NCBI RefSeq assembly: GCF_001509475.1
Contig: NZ_LLZG01000104.1
Location: 1-64,000 of the forward strand
Origin: Streptomyces regalis
GTDB taxonomy: Bacteria; Actinomycetota; Actinomycetes; Streptomycetales; Streptomycetaceae
Direction of reading: 5' to 3'
Length of the DNA: 64,000 bases
Positions 1 to 9,238 of the stretch are shown one piece after another; position 1 is the first letter of the stretch; each line of letters starts with the position of its first letter. The notes beneath the pieces are model-generated. The model saw only the letters and a program-made list of their open reading frames with translations, was not told the DNA's origin and made no database searches. Both the position numbers and the translations under genes were made by a program.

Positions 1-1249
1 GGAGAAGCCGGTTGTGCGAGGTGATCCCGTTGTGCGGGAGCAGTCGGCCGGGCGGGGGCAGTCTGCTGGGCGAGAAGCGTCGTCCGGACAGGGTCAGCAG
101 GTCGAGTGGGAGCAGGCGGCTGGGCAGGAACAACCGGCTGGGTGGGGGCGGCCGGTTGTGGGAGAAGAGTCTGCCGTGAGGGAACAGTCAGCTGGGCGAG
201 AAGCGCTGGCTGGGCGGGAGGAGCCGGTTGTGCCCGTTGTGCGGGAGCAGCTGGCCGGGCGGGGGCAGTCTGCTGGGCGAGGGGAGTCGTCCGGGCAGGG
301 TCAGCAGGTCGAGTGGGAGCAGGCGGCTGGGCAGGAACAACCGGCTGGGTGGGAGCAGCCGGTTGTGCGAGAACAGCCTGCCGTGAGGGAACAGTCAGCT
401 GGGCTGGGACAGTCAGTTGGGCGAGAAGAGTCGTCCGGGCGGGAACAGCTGGTCGAGTGGGAGCGGTCGGCGGGGCCGGAGCAGTCGGCCGGGCGAGAAG
501 CGCTGGCCGGGCTGGAGCAGTCAGCTGTGCGAGAGGAGTCGGCCGGGCGGGAGCACCCGGCTGGGTTGGCTGGGCGAGAGCGGTCGGTCGTGCGAGAAGG
601 GGCGGCCGTGGAGGAGCAGTCGGCAGGGCAGCAACAGCCGGCTGGAGGGGAGCCGTCGGCCGGGCGGGAGCCGCCGGGCGTGTCGGAGTGGCGGGCTGGG
701 CCGGTGTCCGGGGCCGCGCGGCAGGACCGACATCGGCAGCGGCCTCGAACCTTGGGGCAGGCCCGGGTCGGGTTGCGATCCGGGACCGGGCAGCGCTCCC
801 GAGCCCAGCGCGACTCCCGAACCCGGCTCCGCCCCCGAACCCGGCTCCGCCTTCGAGTCTGGCTCAGCCCCCGAGTCTGGCTCCGCCTTCGAGTCTGGCT
901 CCGCCCGCAAGTCTGGCTCCGCCTTCGAGTCTGGCTCCGCCCGCAAGTCTGGCTCCGCCTTCGAGTCCGGCGGCAGCTCCAAGCCGGGCGGCACTCCCAT
1001 GACCAGCTGCAGTCCCGTGACCGGCTGCAGTGGCGAGATCGGCTGCAGTCCCGTGACCGGCTGCACTTCCGTGACCGGCTGCAGCTTCGAGACTGGCCGC
1101 AGGCCGCTGTCGGGGAGCGGTTCCGAGCCGGGTTCTGGGCCTGTGTCGGGGAGCGATTTCGAATTCGGTCGCAGGGAGCGGGAGTCCGGCTGTGGTGTTC
1201 TGCCGGGTGGTCATCCCGGGGGCGGCTGCAGTCAGCTGCCGGGTGGCGT
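1..1249. repeat. Repeat-rich region upstream of the amidase
   Basis: This stretch is low-complexity. A segment of about 150 bp starting near 50 recurs with a 207-bp offset: the same text begins at 93 and 300, and again at 173 and 380. Two runs of 18-bp units follow, six units at 858-965 and five at 1007-1096. One frame continues open from the window start into the amidase and encodes Arg/Glu/Gln/Ser/Ala/Gly repeats, then an unnatural Arg/Leu/Trp stretch. Another frame reads the 18-bp units as hexapeptides such as SGSAFE and CSPVTG, with much better Streptomyces third-position GC. It is unclear whether this encodes a long N-terminal extension, a frameshifted gene or no protein. Confidence 0.7.
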
Positions 1250-2002
1250 ATGGCGCCCGTCGTGCTCGTGCTCCTCGGCTGTGTTCCCGGGCTTGCCGCC
1301 ATTCTCGCGCTGGCGCTGTGCGCGGGCGGGGTCGAGCGGAGTGTGGCGGCGTCCGCACGGCAGGCCGTGGCGCGTGCCGCCCCGCACAAGGCGGCCCGGC
1401 CGCCCATCGTGCCGAGGTCGCTCTGGCTGGACGACGACTCCCGGCACGCCCAGCCGCCCCCGCGCTACGACGACACGGTCGTCGCGGTCTTCGTCCACCA
1501 CACCGACTCGCCCAACGGCTACGACTGCGCCGACGCGCCCCGCATCATCCGCTACCTGTACGCGGGCCAGACCGGCTCCCGCGACTGGGACGACATCGGC
1601 TACAACTTCCTCGTCGACCGTTGCGGCACCATCTACGAGGGCCGCGCGGGCGGCATGGACCGCCCGGTGACCGGCGCCCACACCCAGGGCTTCAACCACC
1701 GCACCACCGGCATCGCCGCCCTCGGCACCTTCACGGCCGGCGTCGCCGTGCCGAAGGAGATGACCGACGCGATCGCCGCGCTGGCCGCCTGGAAGCTGGG
1801 GATGTCCGACACCGACCCGCGCGCGAGGGTCCGCCTGACCTCCAGCAACAGCCACAGCCGCTACGCCGCCGGCACCACCGCCACGCTCCCGGCCCTGGCC
1901 GGCCACCAGGAGGGTTACATGACGAGTTGCCCGGGCGCGGCCCTCAGCGCCCTCCTCCCGGAGATCAGGGAGACGGCGGCCCGCCTGCAGGGCAGACGCT
2001 GA
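1250..2002 (+). CDS. Secreted N-acetylmuramoyl-L-alanine amidase / PGRP-type protein
   Basis: Predicted peptidoglycan-recognition type amidase that would cleave the MurNAc-L-Ala bond in the wall. From the chosen ATG the product is 250 residues. An N-terminal hydrophobic segment (about residues 3-27) serves as signal or anchor, followed by a linker and an amidase_2/PGRP fold from about residue 55. Family features visible are the His pair in FVHHTD (about 83-84), YNFLVDRCG, the GAHTQGFN segment and a C-terminal GHQEG...CPG. The start was chosen because it immediately precedes the hydrophobic segment. The ribosome binding site is weak, and the same frame stays open upstream to position 14, so a long low-complexity N-terminal extension is possible. 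Neighbouring FemAB supports a cell-wall context. Confidence 0.75.
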   Translation: MAPVVLVLLGCVPGLAAILALALCAGGVERSVAASARQAVARAAPHKAARPPIVPRSLWLDDDSRHAQPPPRYDDTVVAVFVHHTDSPNGYDCADAPRIIRYLYAGQTGSRDWDDIGYNFLVDRCGTIYEGRAGGMDRPVTGAHTQGFNHRTTGIAALGTFTAGVAVPKEMTDAIAALAAWKLGMSDTDPRARVRLTSSNSHSRYAAGTTATLPALAGHQEGYMTSCPGAALSALLPEIRETAARLQGRR

Positions 2003-2048
2003 TCAGCGCGCTCCCCCCCGCCCCTCCGGACTCCCCCCCCCCGTGCCG

Positions 2049-3176
2049 TCACCGGCGCCCGAGATATACCCCCAACGCCCGCTGCAGCACCTTTCCCTGG
2101 CTGCCCACCGGAAGCTCCCACTCCCCGAGGTACTCCACGGCCCGGCCGCCCGTGCCGGTCTTGAAGCGGAGGCGTCCGAGCAGGCGGTCCTCGGTGAGGG
2201 CGGGGGTGATGGAGCGCAGGTCGTACGTCGCGGCGCCCGCAGCCCGCGCGTCACCCAGCATGCGCCACAACAGCGCGCTGCTGGGCCGCAGCCGGCGCCC
2301 GCGGCGGCCGGACGCGGCGTACGAGTGCCAGGCGCGGGAGCCGACGTTGATCATCAGGGCCGCGGAGAGCACCTCGTCGTCGTACTCGGCGAGGTAGAGG
2401 CGCAGCCGGTCGTCGTCCTCGGCGTTCAGGGCCTTCCACATGCGCCGGAAGTAGTCCAAGGGGCGGGCCTTGAAGCCGTCGTGGGCGGCGGTCGCGGTGT
2501 ACAGGCGGTGGAATTCGGGCAGGTCGGCCGCCGAGCCCCAGGAGACCCGGACGCCTGCCGCCTCGGCCGTGCTCAGGGCCTGCTCCCAGTGCGGTGCGAG
2601 GTCGGCGCGCAGTTCGTCCATCGAGCGTCCCGCCAACGGGATCTCACAGCCGTAGCGCGGCTGGCCGAGACCGAAACCGCTCCCGTCGTCCTCCTCGCAC
2701 CGCCGCCACCCGAGCCGGCGCAGCCGCTCCGCGGCGTCGAGCGCGTATCCGTCGATGCCGGCCGCGGGCAGCTCGTGCAGATGACGTACGTCGGGGTCGG
2801 CGATGCCGGCCGCCACGGTGGCCGCGTCCCAGTGCCGTACGACGAGGGGCGGGCCGATCCGGACCGAGAACGCCCCGATCCGCTTCAGATGGGCGACGAG
2901 CGGGTCCAGCCACCGCTCCAGGCGCGGATCGCGCCAGTCGATCGCGGGGCCGTCCGGGAGGTAGGCGAGGTAGCGCCGGGTCCCGGGCAGCGGCCGGTAC
3001 AGGACCAGCGCCGTCGCGACCATCTCCCCGTCCTCGAACCAGCCGACGCTCTCCGGCAGCCAGTCGGGCTTCACATCGCCCCACTCGGGTATCTGCAGGT
3101 GGCTCGCGTCGGGATACAGCCGCAGATGGGCGAGGTGCTCCGCGCGCGGTATCTCCCGCACGAACAGGCTGGTCAT
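2049..3176 (-). CDS. FemAB-type peptidoglycan aminoacyltransferase
   Basis: Probable tRNA-dependent aminoacyltransferase of the FemX/FemAB group, which adds amino acids to the peptidoglycan stem or cross-bridge on the cytoplasmic face. The 375-residue product shows the duplicated GNAT-like layout of the family. A first half contains IPEWGDVKPDW and a conserved run around VRIGPPLVV. A second half ends in a GNAT-like core with YDLRSITP. The ATG at 3176 was preferred over an in-frame upstream extension because a clear AGGAG lies about 10 bases before it. It is convergent with the amidase, 46 bp from its stop. The family is fairly sure; the amino acid added cannot be told from sequence. Confidence 0.85.
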   Translation of the reverse strand: MTSLFVREIPRAEHLAHLRLYPDASHLQIPEWGDVKPDWLPESVGWFEDGEMVATALVLYRPLPGTRRYLAYLPDGPAIDWRDPRLERWLDPLVAHLKRIGAFSVRIGPPLVVRHWDAATVAAGIADPDVRHLHELPAAGIDGYALDAAERLRRLGWRRCEEDDGSGFGLGQPRYGCEIPLAGRSMDELRADLAPHWEQALSTAEAAGVRVSWGSAADLPEFHRLYTATAAHDGFKARPLDYFRRMWKALNAEDDDRLRLYLAEYDDEVLSAALMINVGSRAWHSYAASGRRGRRLRPSSALLWRMLGDARAAGAATYDLRSITPALTEDRLLGRLRFKTGTGGRAVEYLGEWELPVGSQGKVLQRALGVYLGRR

Positions 3177-3381
3177 GGGCTGGGTGCTCCTGGTCGGGGC
3201 GGCCACCCTAAGCCGGAGATCACACAACGGGTCAAGAGACGGGGCGTGAACCTTCCCGACCCGCCCGGTGACGTCGGTCACCAGGTGAAAACGCCTCACA
3301 GGTTTCTCGTAGCCGACTCAGGGATCCCTCCGAGACTGCCTCCCTATCGTCATGCACACGCACTGACCGGAGGTGGGGATC

Positions 3382-3603
<222 letters not shown>

Positions 3604-3645
3604 GGCTCAGTCCTCCGGCTCAGTTCTCGTGGCTCAGTCCTTGGC

Positions 3646-4164
3646 TCAGTCCTTGAACCGCTCCCACAGCCTGGGATACCGCTGCGCCAGCGCCTGTTCG
3701 TTCTCGAAGTCGACCGGTGCGCCCTCCGGTTCCGAGGGCGCGGGGGCGATGCCGAGGTCCGGGGCGACGGTGCCGGTGAGCTGCTCGTAGGCCTCGTCCG
3801 CGGCGTAGCCGAGCTCCTCGCCGTCGCCGTCGAACTCCTCGTCGAAGTCGCCCAGCAGGTCGGCGAGCGAGTCGGGCTCGTGCACACCGCCCTCGTACAC
3901 CTCGCGGCCCTGGCCGATCAGCCAGCACCGGAAGAAGTCGAACGCGTCGTCGCTGGCCCCGTCCAGCAGGACCCAGGCGGCGCCCCACAGATCCCAGGTG
4001 TACGCGCGGTTGTAGCGGGCCTCGAAGTGACGGGCGAAGTCCAGGACCATGTCCGGCTCCAGTTGCAGGAGCTTGTCCACGAGCAGGTCGGCCTGCTCCT
4101 CGGGGTCGCCCTCGGCAGCCTCGCGAGTGCCGTCGACCAGCTCCCAGAACTCCGTCTCGTCCAT
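3646..4164 (-). CDS. DUF4240 domain protein
   Basis: A 172-residue acidic cytoplasmic protein. The N-terminal part (MDETEFWELVDGTREAA, then a long helix with LEPDMVLDFARHFEARYNRAYTWDLWGAAW) matches the DUF4240 family, whose function is unknown. An acidic stretch near residues 105-120 (LLGDFDEEFDGDGEELG) and a C-terminal segment ending RLWERFKD follow. The ATG is preceded in frame by a GTG one codon earlier, so the exact start is uncertain by one residue. It stands alone, with no obvious operon partner. Confidence 0.8.
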   Translation of the reverse strand: MDETEFWELVDGTREAAEGDPEEQADLLVDKLLQLEPDMVLDFARHFEARYNRAYTWDLWGAAWVLLDGASDDAFDFFRCWLIGQGREVYEGGVHEPDSLADLLGDFDEEFDGDGEELGYAADEAYEQLTGTVAPDLGIAPAPSEPEGAPVDFENEQALAQRYPRLWERFKD

Positions 4165-4250
4165 CACGGGTCAAGCATCGGCCCTGTACGGGTGGGACGC
4201 ACGTGGAGTGCGACGGATTGTTATCGACGTACGGCTCGTGGGCGTACGGC

Positions 4251-5243
4251 TCATGAGCGGTACAACGCGGCCAGCCGTATCGCATCGCTCGCGCACCGCG
4301 CCCGCAGTGCCTCCGGCGCGAGCACCTCGACCTCCGGGCCGAGCGACGCGAGCTGGGTGTGGGCGACTTCCTCGGATTCCACCGGGAGGGTCAGCGTCAC
4401 CCATCCGTCCCCGTCCGGGGCACCCGCCGCCTCCAGCGCCTCCCGCGCGGACTGCGGATCGACGGCGTACGGCAGTCTGCGCACCCCGCCGGGGGACACC
4501 CGCACCACGACCTCGGTCCGCAGAAGGGACCGCGCGAACTGTTCCGCCCGCTCGTCCCAGAAGCCCGGCAGATCGAACTCCTCGTCCCGCTCGAACCGCT
4601 CGAACCGGTCGGACCGCTCGTCACCAGCGTCCACGGCGGTGAACCGGTCGATGCGGTACACCCGGTACGACCCGTGCCCCGCGACCCGGGCGCACACGTA
4701 CCAGACGCCTGCCTTCAGCACGAGCCCGTACGGTTCCAGCTCCCGCTCGACCTCGGCCTCCCCGCGCCGGTACCGAGCGACGATCCGCCGGTCGTCCCAC
4801 ACCGCCTCCGCGACGGCCGGCAGCAGCTCGGGTGTCTTCGGTTCCTTGAACCAGTTCGGGGCGTCGAGGTGGAACCGCTGAGCGGCCGTACGGGAAGCGT
4901 CACGCAGGGAGGGCATCAGGGCTGCCGACACCTTCAGCCGGGCGGCGGAGGCGGCGTCCTCCAGCCCCATCTCCCGCAGTGCGCCCGGCACCCCGGACAG
5001 GAACAACGCCTCGGCCTCGCCCCGCGCGAGCCCCGTCAGCCGGGTCCGGTAGCCGCCGATGAGCCGGTACCCGCCGGCCCGCCCTCGATCCGCGTACACC
5101 GGAACCCCCGCCTCCGACAACGCCTGCGCATCCCGCGTGACCGTCCGCTCGGACACCTCCAGCTCCCGCGCCAGCTCGGCGGCGGTCATGGAGGGCCGGG
5201 ACTGGAGCAGCAGCACCATCTTGATCAGCCGGGCAGCACGCAT
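4251..5243 (-). CDS. WYL-domain transcriptional regulator (HTH_11/DeoR-like)
   Basis: Transcription factor of the YafY/WYL group. Residues 1-55 hold a winged helix (LARELEVSERTVTRDAQALSEAGVPV followed by a wing with GRAGGYRL). The middle and C-terminal parts form a WYL ligand-binding domain, visible as the segment YGLVLKAGVWYVCARV and the downstream YRIDRF. The family typically senses nucleic-acid or nucleotide ligands, and members are often associated with stress or defence genes, but nothing nearby identifies the target here. The start (MRAARLIKM) is the usual family start; an in-frame extension upstream is not needed. The product is 330 residues. Confidence 0.85.
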   Translation of the reverse strand: MRAARLIKMVLLLQSRPSMTAAELARELEVSERTVTRDAQALSEAGVPVYADRGRAGGYRLIGGYRTRLTGLARGEAEALFLSGVPGALREMGLEDAASAARLKVSAALMPSLRDASRTAAQRFHLDAPNWFKEPKTPELLPAVAEAVWDDRRIVARYRRGEAEVERELEPYGLVLKAGVWYVCARVAGHGSYRVYRIDRFTAVDAGDERSDRFERFERDEEFDLPGFWDERAEQFARSLLRTEVVVRVSPGGVRRLPYAVDPQSAREALEAAGAPDGDGWVTLTLPVESEEVAHTQLASLGPEVEVLAPEALRARCASDAIRLAALYRS

Positions 5244-5327
5244 ACGGCCATCATGCCGGGGGCCACTGACAACGAAGGGGTACGGCAACCGCCGTACCCC
5301 TTCGCCGAAGGCCAGGAAGGTCAGCCT

Positions 5328-8030
5328 TTACAGGCCGTACTTCTCGCGCGCTTCCTTCACGGCCGTCGCCTTGACCTCGCCGCGCCGGGCGAGCTGGGCC
5401 AGGGCCGCGACGACCACCGACTGGGCGTCGACACCGAAGTGGCGGCGAGCCGCCTCGCGGGTGTCCGACAGACCGAAGCCGTCGGCGCCCAGCGAGGAGT
5501 AGTCCTGCTCGACCCACTGCGCGATCTGGTCCGGGACCTGACGCATGTAGTCGGAGACCGCCAGCACCGGGCCCTCGGCGCCGTGCAGCGCCTGACGGAC
5601 GTACGGCACCCGCTCCTCGCCGCGCAGCAGCGCCGTGTCGGCCTCCAGCGCGTCACGGCGGAGTTCCGTCCAGGAGGTCGCGGACCATACGTCGGCCGCC
5701 ACGCCCCACTCCTCGGCGAGCAGCTTCTGCGCCTGAAGCACCCAGTGGATCGCGGTGCCGGAGCCCAGCAGCTGGATGCGCGGGGCGTTGGCCACCGGGG
5801 ACAACCCGGCCGACTCGGCCGTGTTGAAGCGGTACAGGCCCTTGACGATGCCCTCGTCGATGCCGAGGCCCTGCGGCTTGGCCGGCTGCGGCATCGGCTC
5901 GTTGTAGACGGTCAGGTAGTAGAAGACGTTCGGGTCCTCGCCCGGGGCCGCCTCGCCGTACATCCGGCGCAGACCGTCCTTGACGATCGTGGCGACCTCG
6001 TACGCGAACGCCGGGTCGTACGTCAGCGCGGCGGGGTTCGTCGCCGCGATCACCGGCGAGTGGCCGTCGGCGTGCTGCAGGCCCTCGCCCGTCAGCGTCG
6101 TACGGCCCGCCGTGGCGCCGACGAGGAAGCCGCGGCCGAGCTGGTCGCCGAGCTGCCACATCTGGTCGGCCGTGCGCTGCCAGCCGAACATCGAGTAGAA
6201 GATGTAGAAGGGGATCATCGCTTCGCCGTGCGTGGAGTACGCGGTCGACGCGGCGATGAAGTCGGCCATCGAACCGGCCTCGGTGATCCCCTCGTTGAGG
6301 ATCTGGCCGTTCTTGGCCTCCTTGTAGTACATGAGCTGGTCGCGGTCGACGGGCTCGTACGTCTGCCCCTTGGGCGAGTAGATGCCCAGCGACGGGAACA
6401 GGCTCTCCATACCGAAGGTGCGCGCCTCGTCCGGCACGATGGGCACCCAGCGCTTGCCCGTCTCCTTGTCGCGGACCAGGTCCTTGATCAGGCGGACGAA
6501 GGCCATGGTGGTGGCCACGTTCTGGGAGCCGGAGCCCTTGTCGAAGGACGCGAACGCCTTCTCGGCGGGGGCGGGGAGAGGCGCCACCGGGTGGACGCGG
6601 CGGGCCGGGGCCGGGCCGCCGAGGGCCGCGCGGCGCTCCTGGAGGTAGCGGACCTCGGGGGAGTCGGCGCCGGGGTGGCCGTAGGGGACCACGCCGTCGA
6701 CGAAGTCGCTGTCCTTGATCGGCAGGTCGAGCAGGTCGCGCATCGCCTTGAACTCGTCCACCGACAGCTTCTTCATCTGGTGGTTGGCGTTCTTCGAGGC
6801 GAAGCCTTCACCGAGCGTGAAGCCCTTGACCGTCTGGGCCAGGATCACGGTCGGCGCGCCCTTGAACGCGACGGCGGCCTTGTAGGCGGCGTACACCTTG
6901 CGGGCCTCGTGACCACCGCGGGAGAGGTGGAAACACTCGAGGATCTTGTCGTCGCTCAGCAGCTTCGCCATCTCGACGAGCGCCGGGTCCTTGCCGAAGA
7001 AGTCCTGGCGGATGTAGGCGGCGTCACGTGTCTGGTACGTCTGGACCTGCGCGTCCGGTACCTCGCGGAGCCGTCGTACGAGCGCGCCCGTGGTGTCGAG
7101 CTGGAACAGCTCGTCCCACGCCGTGCCCCACAGGGTCTTGATGACGTTCCAGCCGGCGCCACGGAACTGGGCCTCCAGCTCCTGCACGATCTTGAAGTTC
7201 GCGCGGACCGGGCCGTCGAGGCGCTGCAGGTTGCAGTTGATGACGAAGGTCAGGTTGTCCAGGCCCTCGCGGGAGGCCAGGGCGAGTGCCGCCGTGGACT
7301 CCGGCTCGTCCATCTCGCCGTCGCCCAGGAACGCCCACACGTGGGAGGCGGAGACGTCCTTGATGCCGCGGTTGGTGAGGTAGCGGTTGAAACGGGCCTG
7401 GTAGATGGCCGACAGCGGGCCGAGGCCCATGGAGACGGTGGGGAACTCCCACAGCCAGGGCAGACGGCGCGGGTGCGGGTACGACGGGAGGCCGTTGCCG
7501 CCGGCCTCCTGGCGGAAGTTGTCGAGGTGCTGCTCGTTCAGGCGGCCGTCGAGGAAGGCGCGGGCGTAGATGCCGGGGGAGGCGTGGCCCTGGATGTACA
7601 GCTGGTCGCCGGAACCGTCCCCCTCCTTGCCCTTGAAGAAGTGGTTGAAGCCGGTCTCGTACAGCCAGGCCGCGGAGGCGAAGGTGGCGATGTGGCCGCC
7701 GACGCCGTGTTTGCTGCCCCGGGTCACCATCGCGGCCGCGTTCCAGCGGTTCCACGCGGTGATACGGGACTCCATCGCCTCGTCACCGGGCACGGACGGC
7801 TCGGCGGCGGTCGGGATGGTGTTGACGTAGTCGGTCTCGAGAAGCTTGGGCAGCGCGATGCCGGTGCCCTCGGCACGCTCCAGCGTGCGGCGCATCAGGT
7901 ACGCCGCACGGTGCGGCCCGGCCGCCTTGGCGACCGCGTCCAGCGAGGCCTGCCATTCGGCGGTCTCCTCCGGATCACGGTCCGGGAGCTGGTCGAGCGC
8001 GCTCGGCTGGATGGCGTTGGGGTCGGTCAT
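5328..8030 (-). CDS. aceE: Pyruvate dehydrogenase E1 component (homodimeric type)
   Basis: Thiamine-diphosphate enzyme that decarboxylates pyruvate and passes the acetyl group to lipoyl-E2, feeding acetyl-CoA to the TCA cycle. The 900-residue length fits the homodimeric AceE of actinobacteria and Gram-negatives. The ThDP-binding GDG motif is at residues 236-238 (LGDGEMDEPES), with the matching Asn about 27 residues later (INCN). The start follows AGGAAGGCGG at the right spacing. E2 and E3 partners lie nearby at 10.1-13.3 kb in separate transcription units. A perfect 17-bp palindrome and a second inverted repeat upstream suggest operator control, perhaps by the neighbouring GntR-family protein (inference). 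Confidence 0.96.
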   Translation of the reverse strand: MTDPNAIQPSALDQLPDRDPEETAEWQASLDAVAKAAGPHRAAYLMRRTLERAEGTGIALPKLLETDYVNTIPTAAEPSVPGDEAMESRITAWNRWNAAAMVTRGSKHGVGGHIATFASAAWLYETGFNHFFKGKEGDGSGDQLYIQGHASPGIYARAFLDGRLNEQHLDNFRQEAGGNGLPSYPHPRRLPWLWEFPTVSMGLGPLSAIYQARFNRYLTNRGIKDVSASHVWAFLGDGEMDEPESTAALALASREGLDNLTFVINCNLQRLDGPVRANFKIVQELEAQFRGAGWNVIKTLWGTAWDELFQLDTTGALVRRLREVPDAQVQTYQTRDAAYIRQDFFGKDPALVEMAKLLSDDKILECFHLSRGGHEARKVYAAYKAAVAFKGAPTVILAQTVKGFTLGEGFASKNANHQMKKLSVDEFKAMRDLLDLPIKDSDFVDGVVPYGHPGADSPEVRYLQERRAALGGPAPARRVHPVAPLPAPAEKAFASFDKGSGSQNVATTMAFVRLIKDLVRDKETGKRWVPIVPDEARTFGMESLFPSLGIYSPKGQTYEPVDRDQLMYYKEAKNGQILNEGITEAGSMADFIAASTAYSTHGEAMIPFYIFYSMFGWQRTADQMWQLGDQLGRGFLVGATAGRTTLTGEGLQHADGHSPVIAATNPAALTYDPAFAYEVATIVKDGLRRMYGEAAPGEDPNVFYYLTVYNEPMPQPAKPQGLGIDEGIVKGLYRFNTAESAGLSPVANAPRIQLLGSGTAIHWVLQAQKLLAEEWGVAADVWSATSWTELRRDALEADTALLRGEERVPYVRQALHGAEGPVLAVSDYMRQVPDQIAQWVEQDYSSLGADGFGLSDTREAARRHFGVDAQSVVVAALAQLARRGEVKATAVKEAREKYGL

Positions 8031-8341
8031 GTCGCCGCCTTCCTCAGTCGAAGGGGGTTCCCTCATCGGTAAGGGTTCGGGGGTGCCCTTGGTCTTTGGC
8101 AGGACAGGGCGGGAGGCCTCGGGTGGAAGCCCGTCGGCGACTGTAACTCCCTGATCGATGATCGATCAAAGGGTGGCGGCCTAAAAAGTCTCGACATCGA
8201 GAAATTGGCATCCGGTGCCGGGGAAAAGGGCACGCGGTGCCGCATTTTCCCTGCTCACCTGAGTTCTGGGCGGCTAGCTTGGGCGGCTTGCTCGGCCTTC
8301 AGGGTGCGGACGGGGACGGACGAGGACGGACGGGGACGTGG
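8031..8341. promoter_or_regulatory. aceE upstream region with two operator-like palindromes
   Basis: The aceE leader contains TGATCGATGATCGATCA at 8152-8168, a perfect palindrome around a central G, and TCTCGACATCGAGA at 8189-8202, an inverted repeat with 6-bp arms. Both sit 120-170 bp upstream of the aceE start on the minus strand, in a locally AT-richer patch (CTAAAAAG, GAAATTGG). Such symmetric sites are typical of dimeric repressors. The binding protein is not known from sequence. The remainder, down to the end of the next gene at 8342, shows nothing recognisable. Confidence 0.55.
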
Positions 8342-8785
8342 TCAACCCGTCGCTGCCTGCCGCCCCTGCTCGCCCTCGGCGCGCTCCCGGTCCATGCGTT
8401 CCCGGTCCATGCGCTCGTGCTCCTGGCGATGCTGTGCGGACTGCTCGCGGGTGATCACCTCGGTTGCCGCGCCGACGGCGACCGCGACCGGCCACGCCAT
8501 GGCTCCGGCGGCGGTCATCCCGCCGAGGACCCCGTAGAAGGCCAGCCTGCGGGGCGTGGGGAGCAGGGCCGTGGCCGCCGATGCGGCCGTGGACGTGGCC
8601 TTGCGGGCGCCCGAGAACATGTCGCCCGGTGTCACATAGGGGATGGGGACCCGGGGGTGCGCGGTGTGCAGATGCACCACCTTGCCGCCGGTCCGCCTCT
8701 CCTCGTGATGCTCCGGCTCGGCCTGCGGTCCGGCCTCGGCCGGGGCGGGCTGAGCTCGCTGGGTCTGCGGCTGTGGGGAAGTCAT
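8342..8785 (-). CDS. Hypothetical membrane protein, 147 residues
   Basis: Not recognised as a named family. Residues 1-35 are Pro/Gln/Glu-rich and probably disordered. The middle has VVHLHTAHPRVPIPYVTPGDM followed by a Ser/Ala helix and a hydrophobic segment (LAFYGVLGGMTAAGAMAWPVAVAVGAATEVI, about 81-111). The C-terminus is a charged Arg/Glu/Gln helix containing a repeated HERMDRERMDRERA. Start supported by GGGAGG about 7 bases upstream. It lies downstream of a 44-residue hydrophobic protein on the same strand (gap 131 bp), and the two may function together, possibly as a membrane-associated pair. Confidence 0.7.
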   Translation of the reverse strand: MTSPQPQTQRAQPAPAEAGPQAEPEHHEERRTGGKVVHLHTAHPRVPIPYVTPGDMFSGARKATSTAASAATALLPTPRRLAFYGVLGGMTAAGAMAWPVAVAVGAATEVITREQSAQHRQEHERMDRERMDRERAEGEQGRQAATG

Positions 8786-8916
8786 AGCCGTCCTCCCCTG
8801 CTGGAAAGCGTGGGTAGTGGGTCAGTGGGTCCTTCCAGCCGCCTTCCATTGACGGGCATGGCTAAACGTGAAACCGACCCAAACGAACAATTCGCCCAGT
8901 CTGGCTCAGTCGCCGG

Positions 8917-9051
8917 TCAGGCCTGGGCGGCGGCCATCCGGCCCCCGCTCGTGCCGAACGCCTTCCAGAGCTGGATGGCCAGGCGCACCAGGACGGCCTT
9001 GAGCAGGGCGACCGCCACCTGGGTCAGGATCGTGGTGAGGATGTGCGGCAT
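8917..9051 (-). CDS. Small hydrophobic peptide, 44 residues
   Basis: A 44-residue protein consisting almost wholly of one amphipathic or hydrophobic helix (PHILTTILTQVAVALLKAVL, then VRLAIQLWKAFG) and a short Gly/Arg/Ala tail. An AAAGGCGG site lies 8-15 bases before the ATG. Its composition resembles small membrane-bending or accessory subunits. No function is assigned. It precedes the 147-residue membrane protein on the same strand, suggesting a two-gene unit. Confidence 0.55.
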   Translation of the reverse strand: MPHILTTILTQVAVALLKAVLVRLAIQLWKAFGTSGGRMAAAQA

Positions 9052-9238
9052 GGTGAGCCGCCTTTCGTGTGGGGCGAGCTGGGTACGGCTCCTTTGTCCG
9101 GTCCGATGCCATCCGGCAGGCTGCACCCGAGTGTCCTGCGGGTGAACTTTCCGCAGAGCATCGACCGCGCCCCGAGCCACGGAGGGCACCAGCACCGACC
9201 CCGCCGCAGAATTGGGCGGGGGACTCTGATCGGCGACG

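Noticed and set aside
301..1407. Long minus-strand reading frame rich in Ser/Arg/Cys over the repeat region
   Set aside because: It is a shadow of the 18-bp repeats, with unnatural composition and poor codon use.
4359..8072. 1237-codon plus-strand reading frame
   Set aside because: Antisense to aceE and the WYL regulator, both clear genes; high GC produces long false frames.
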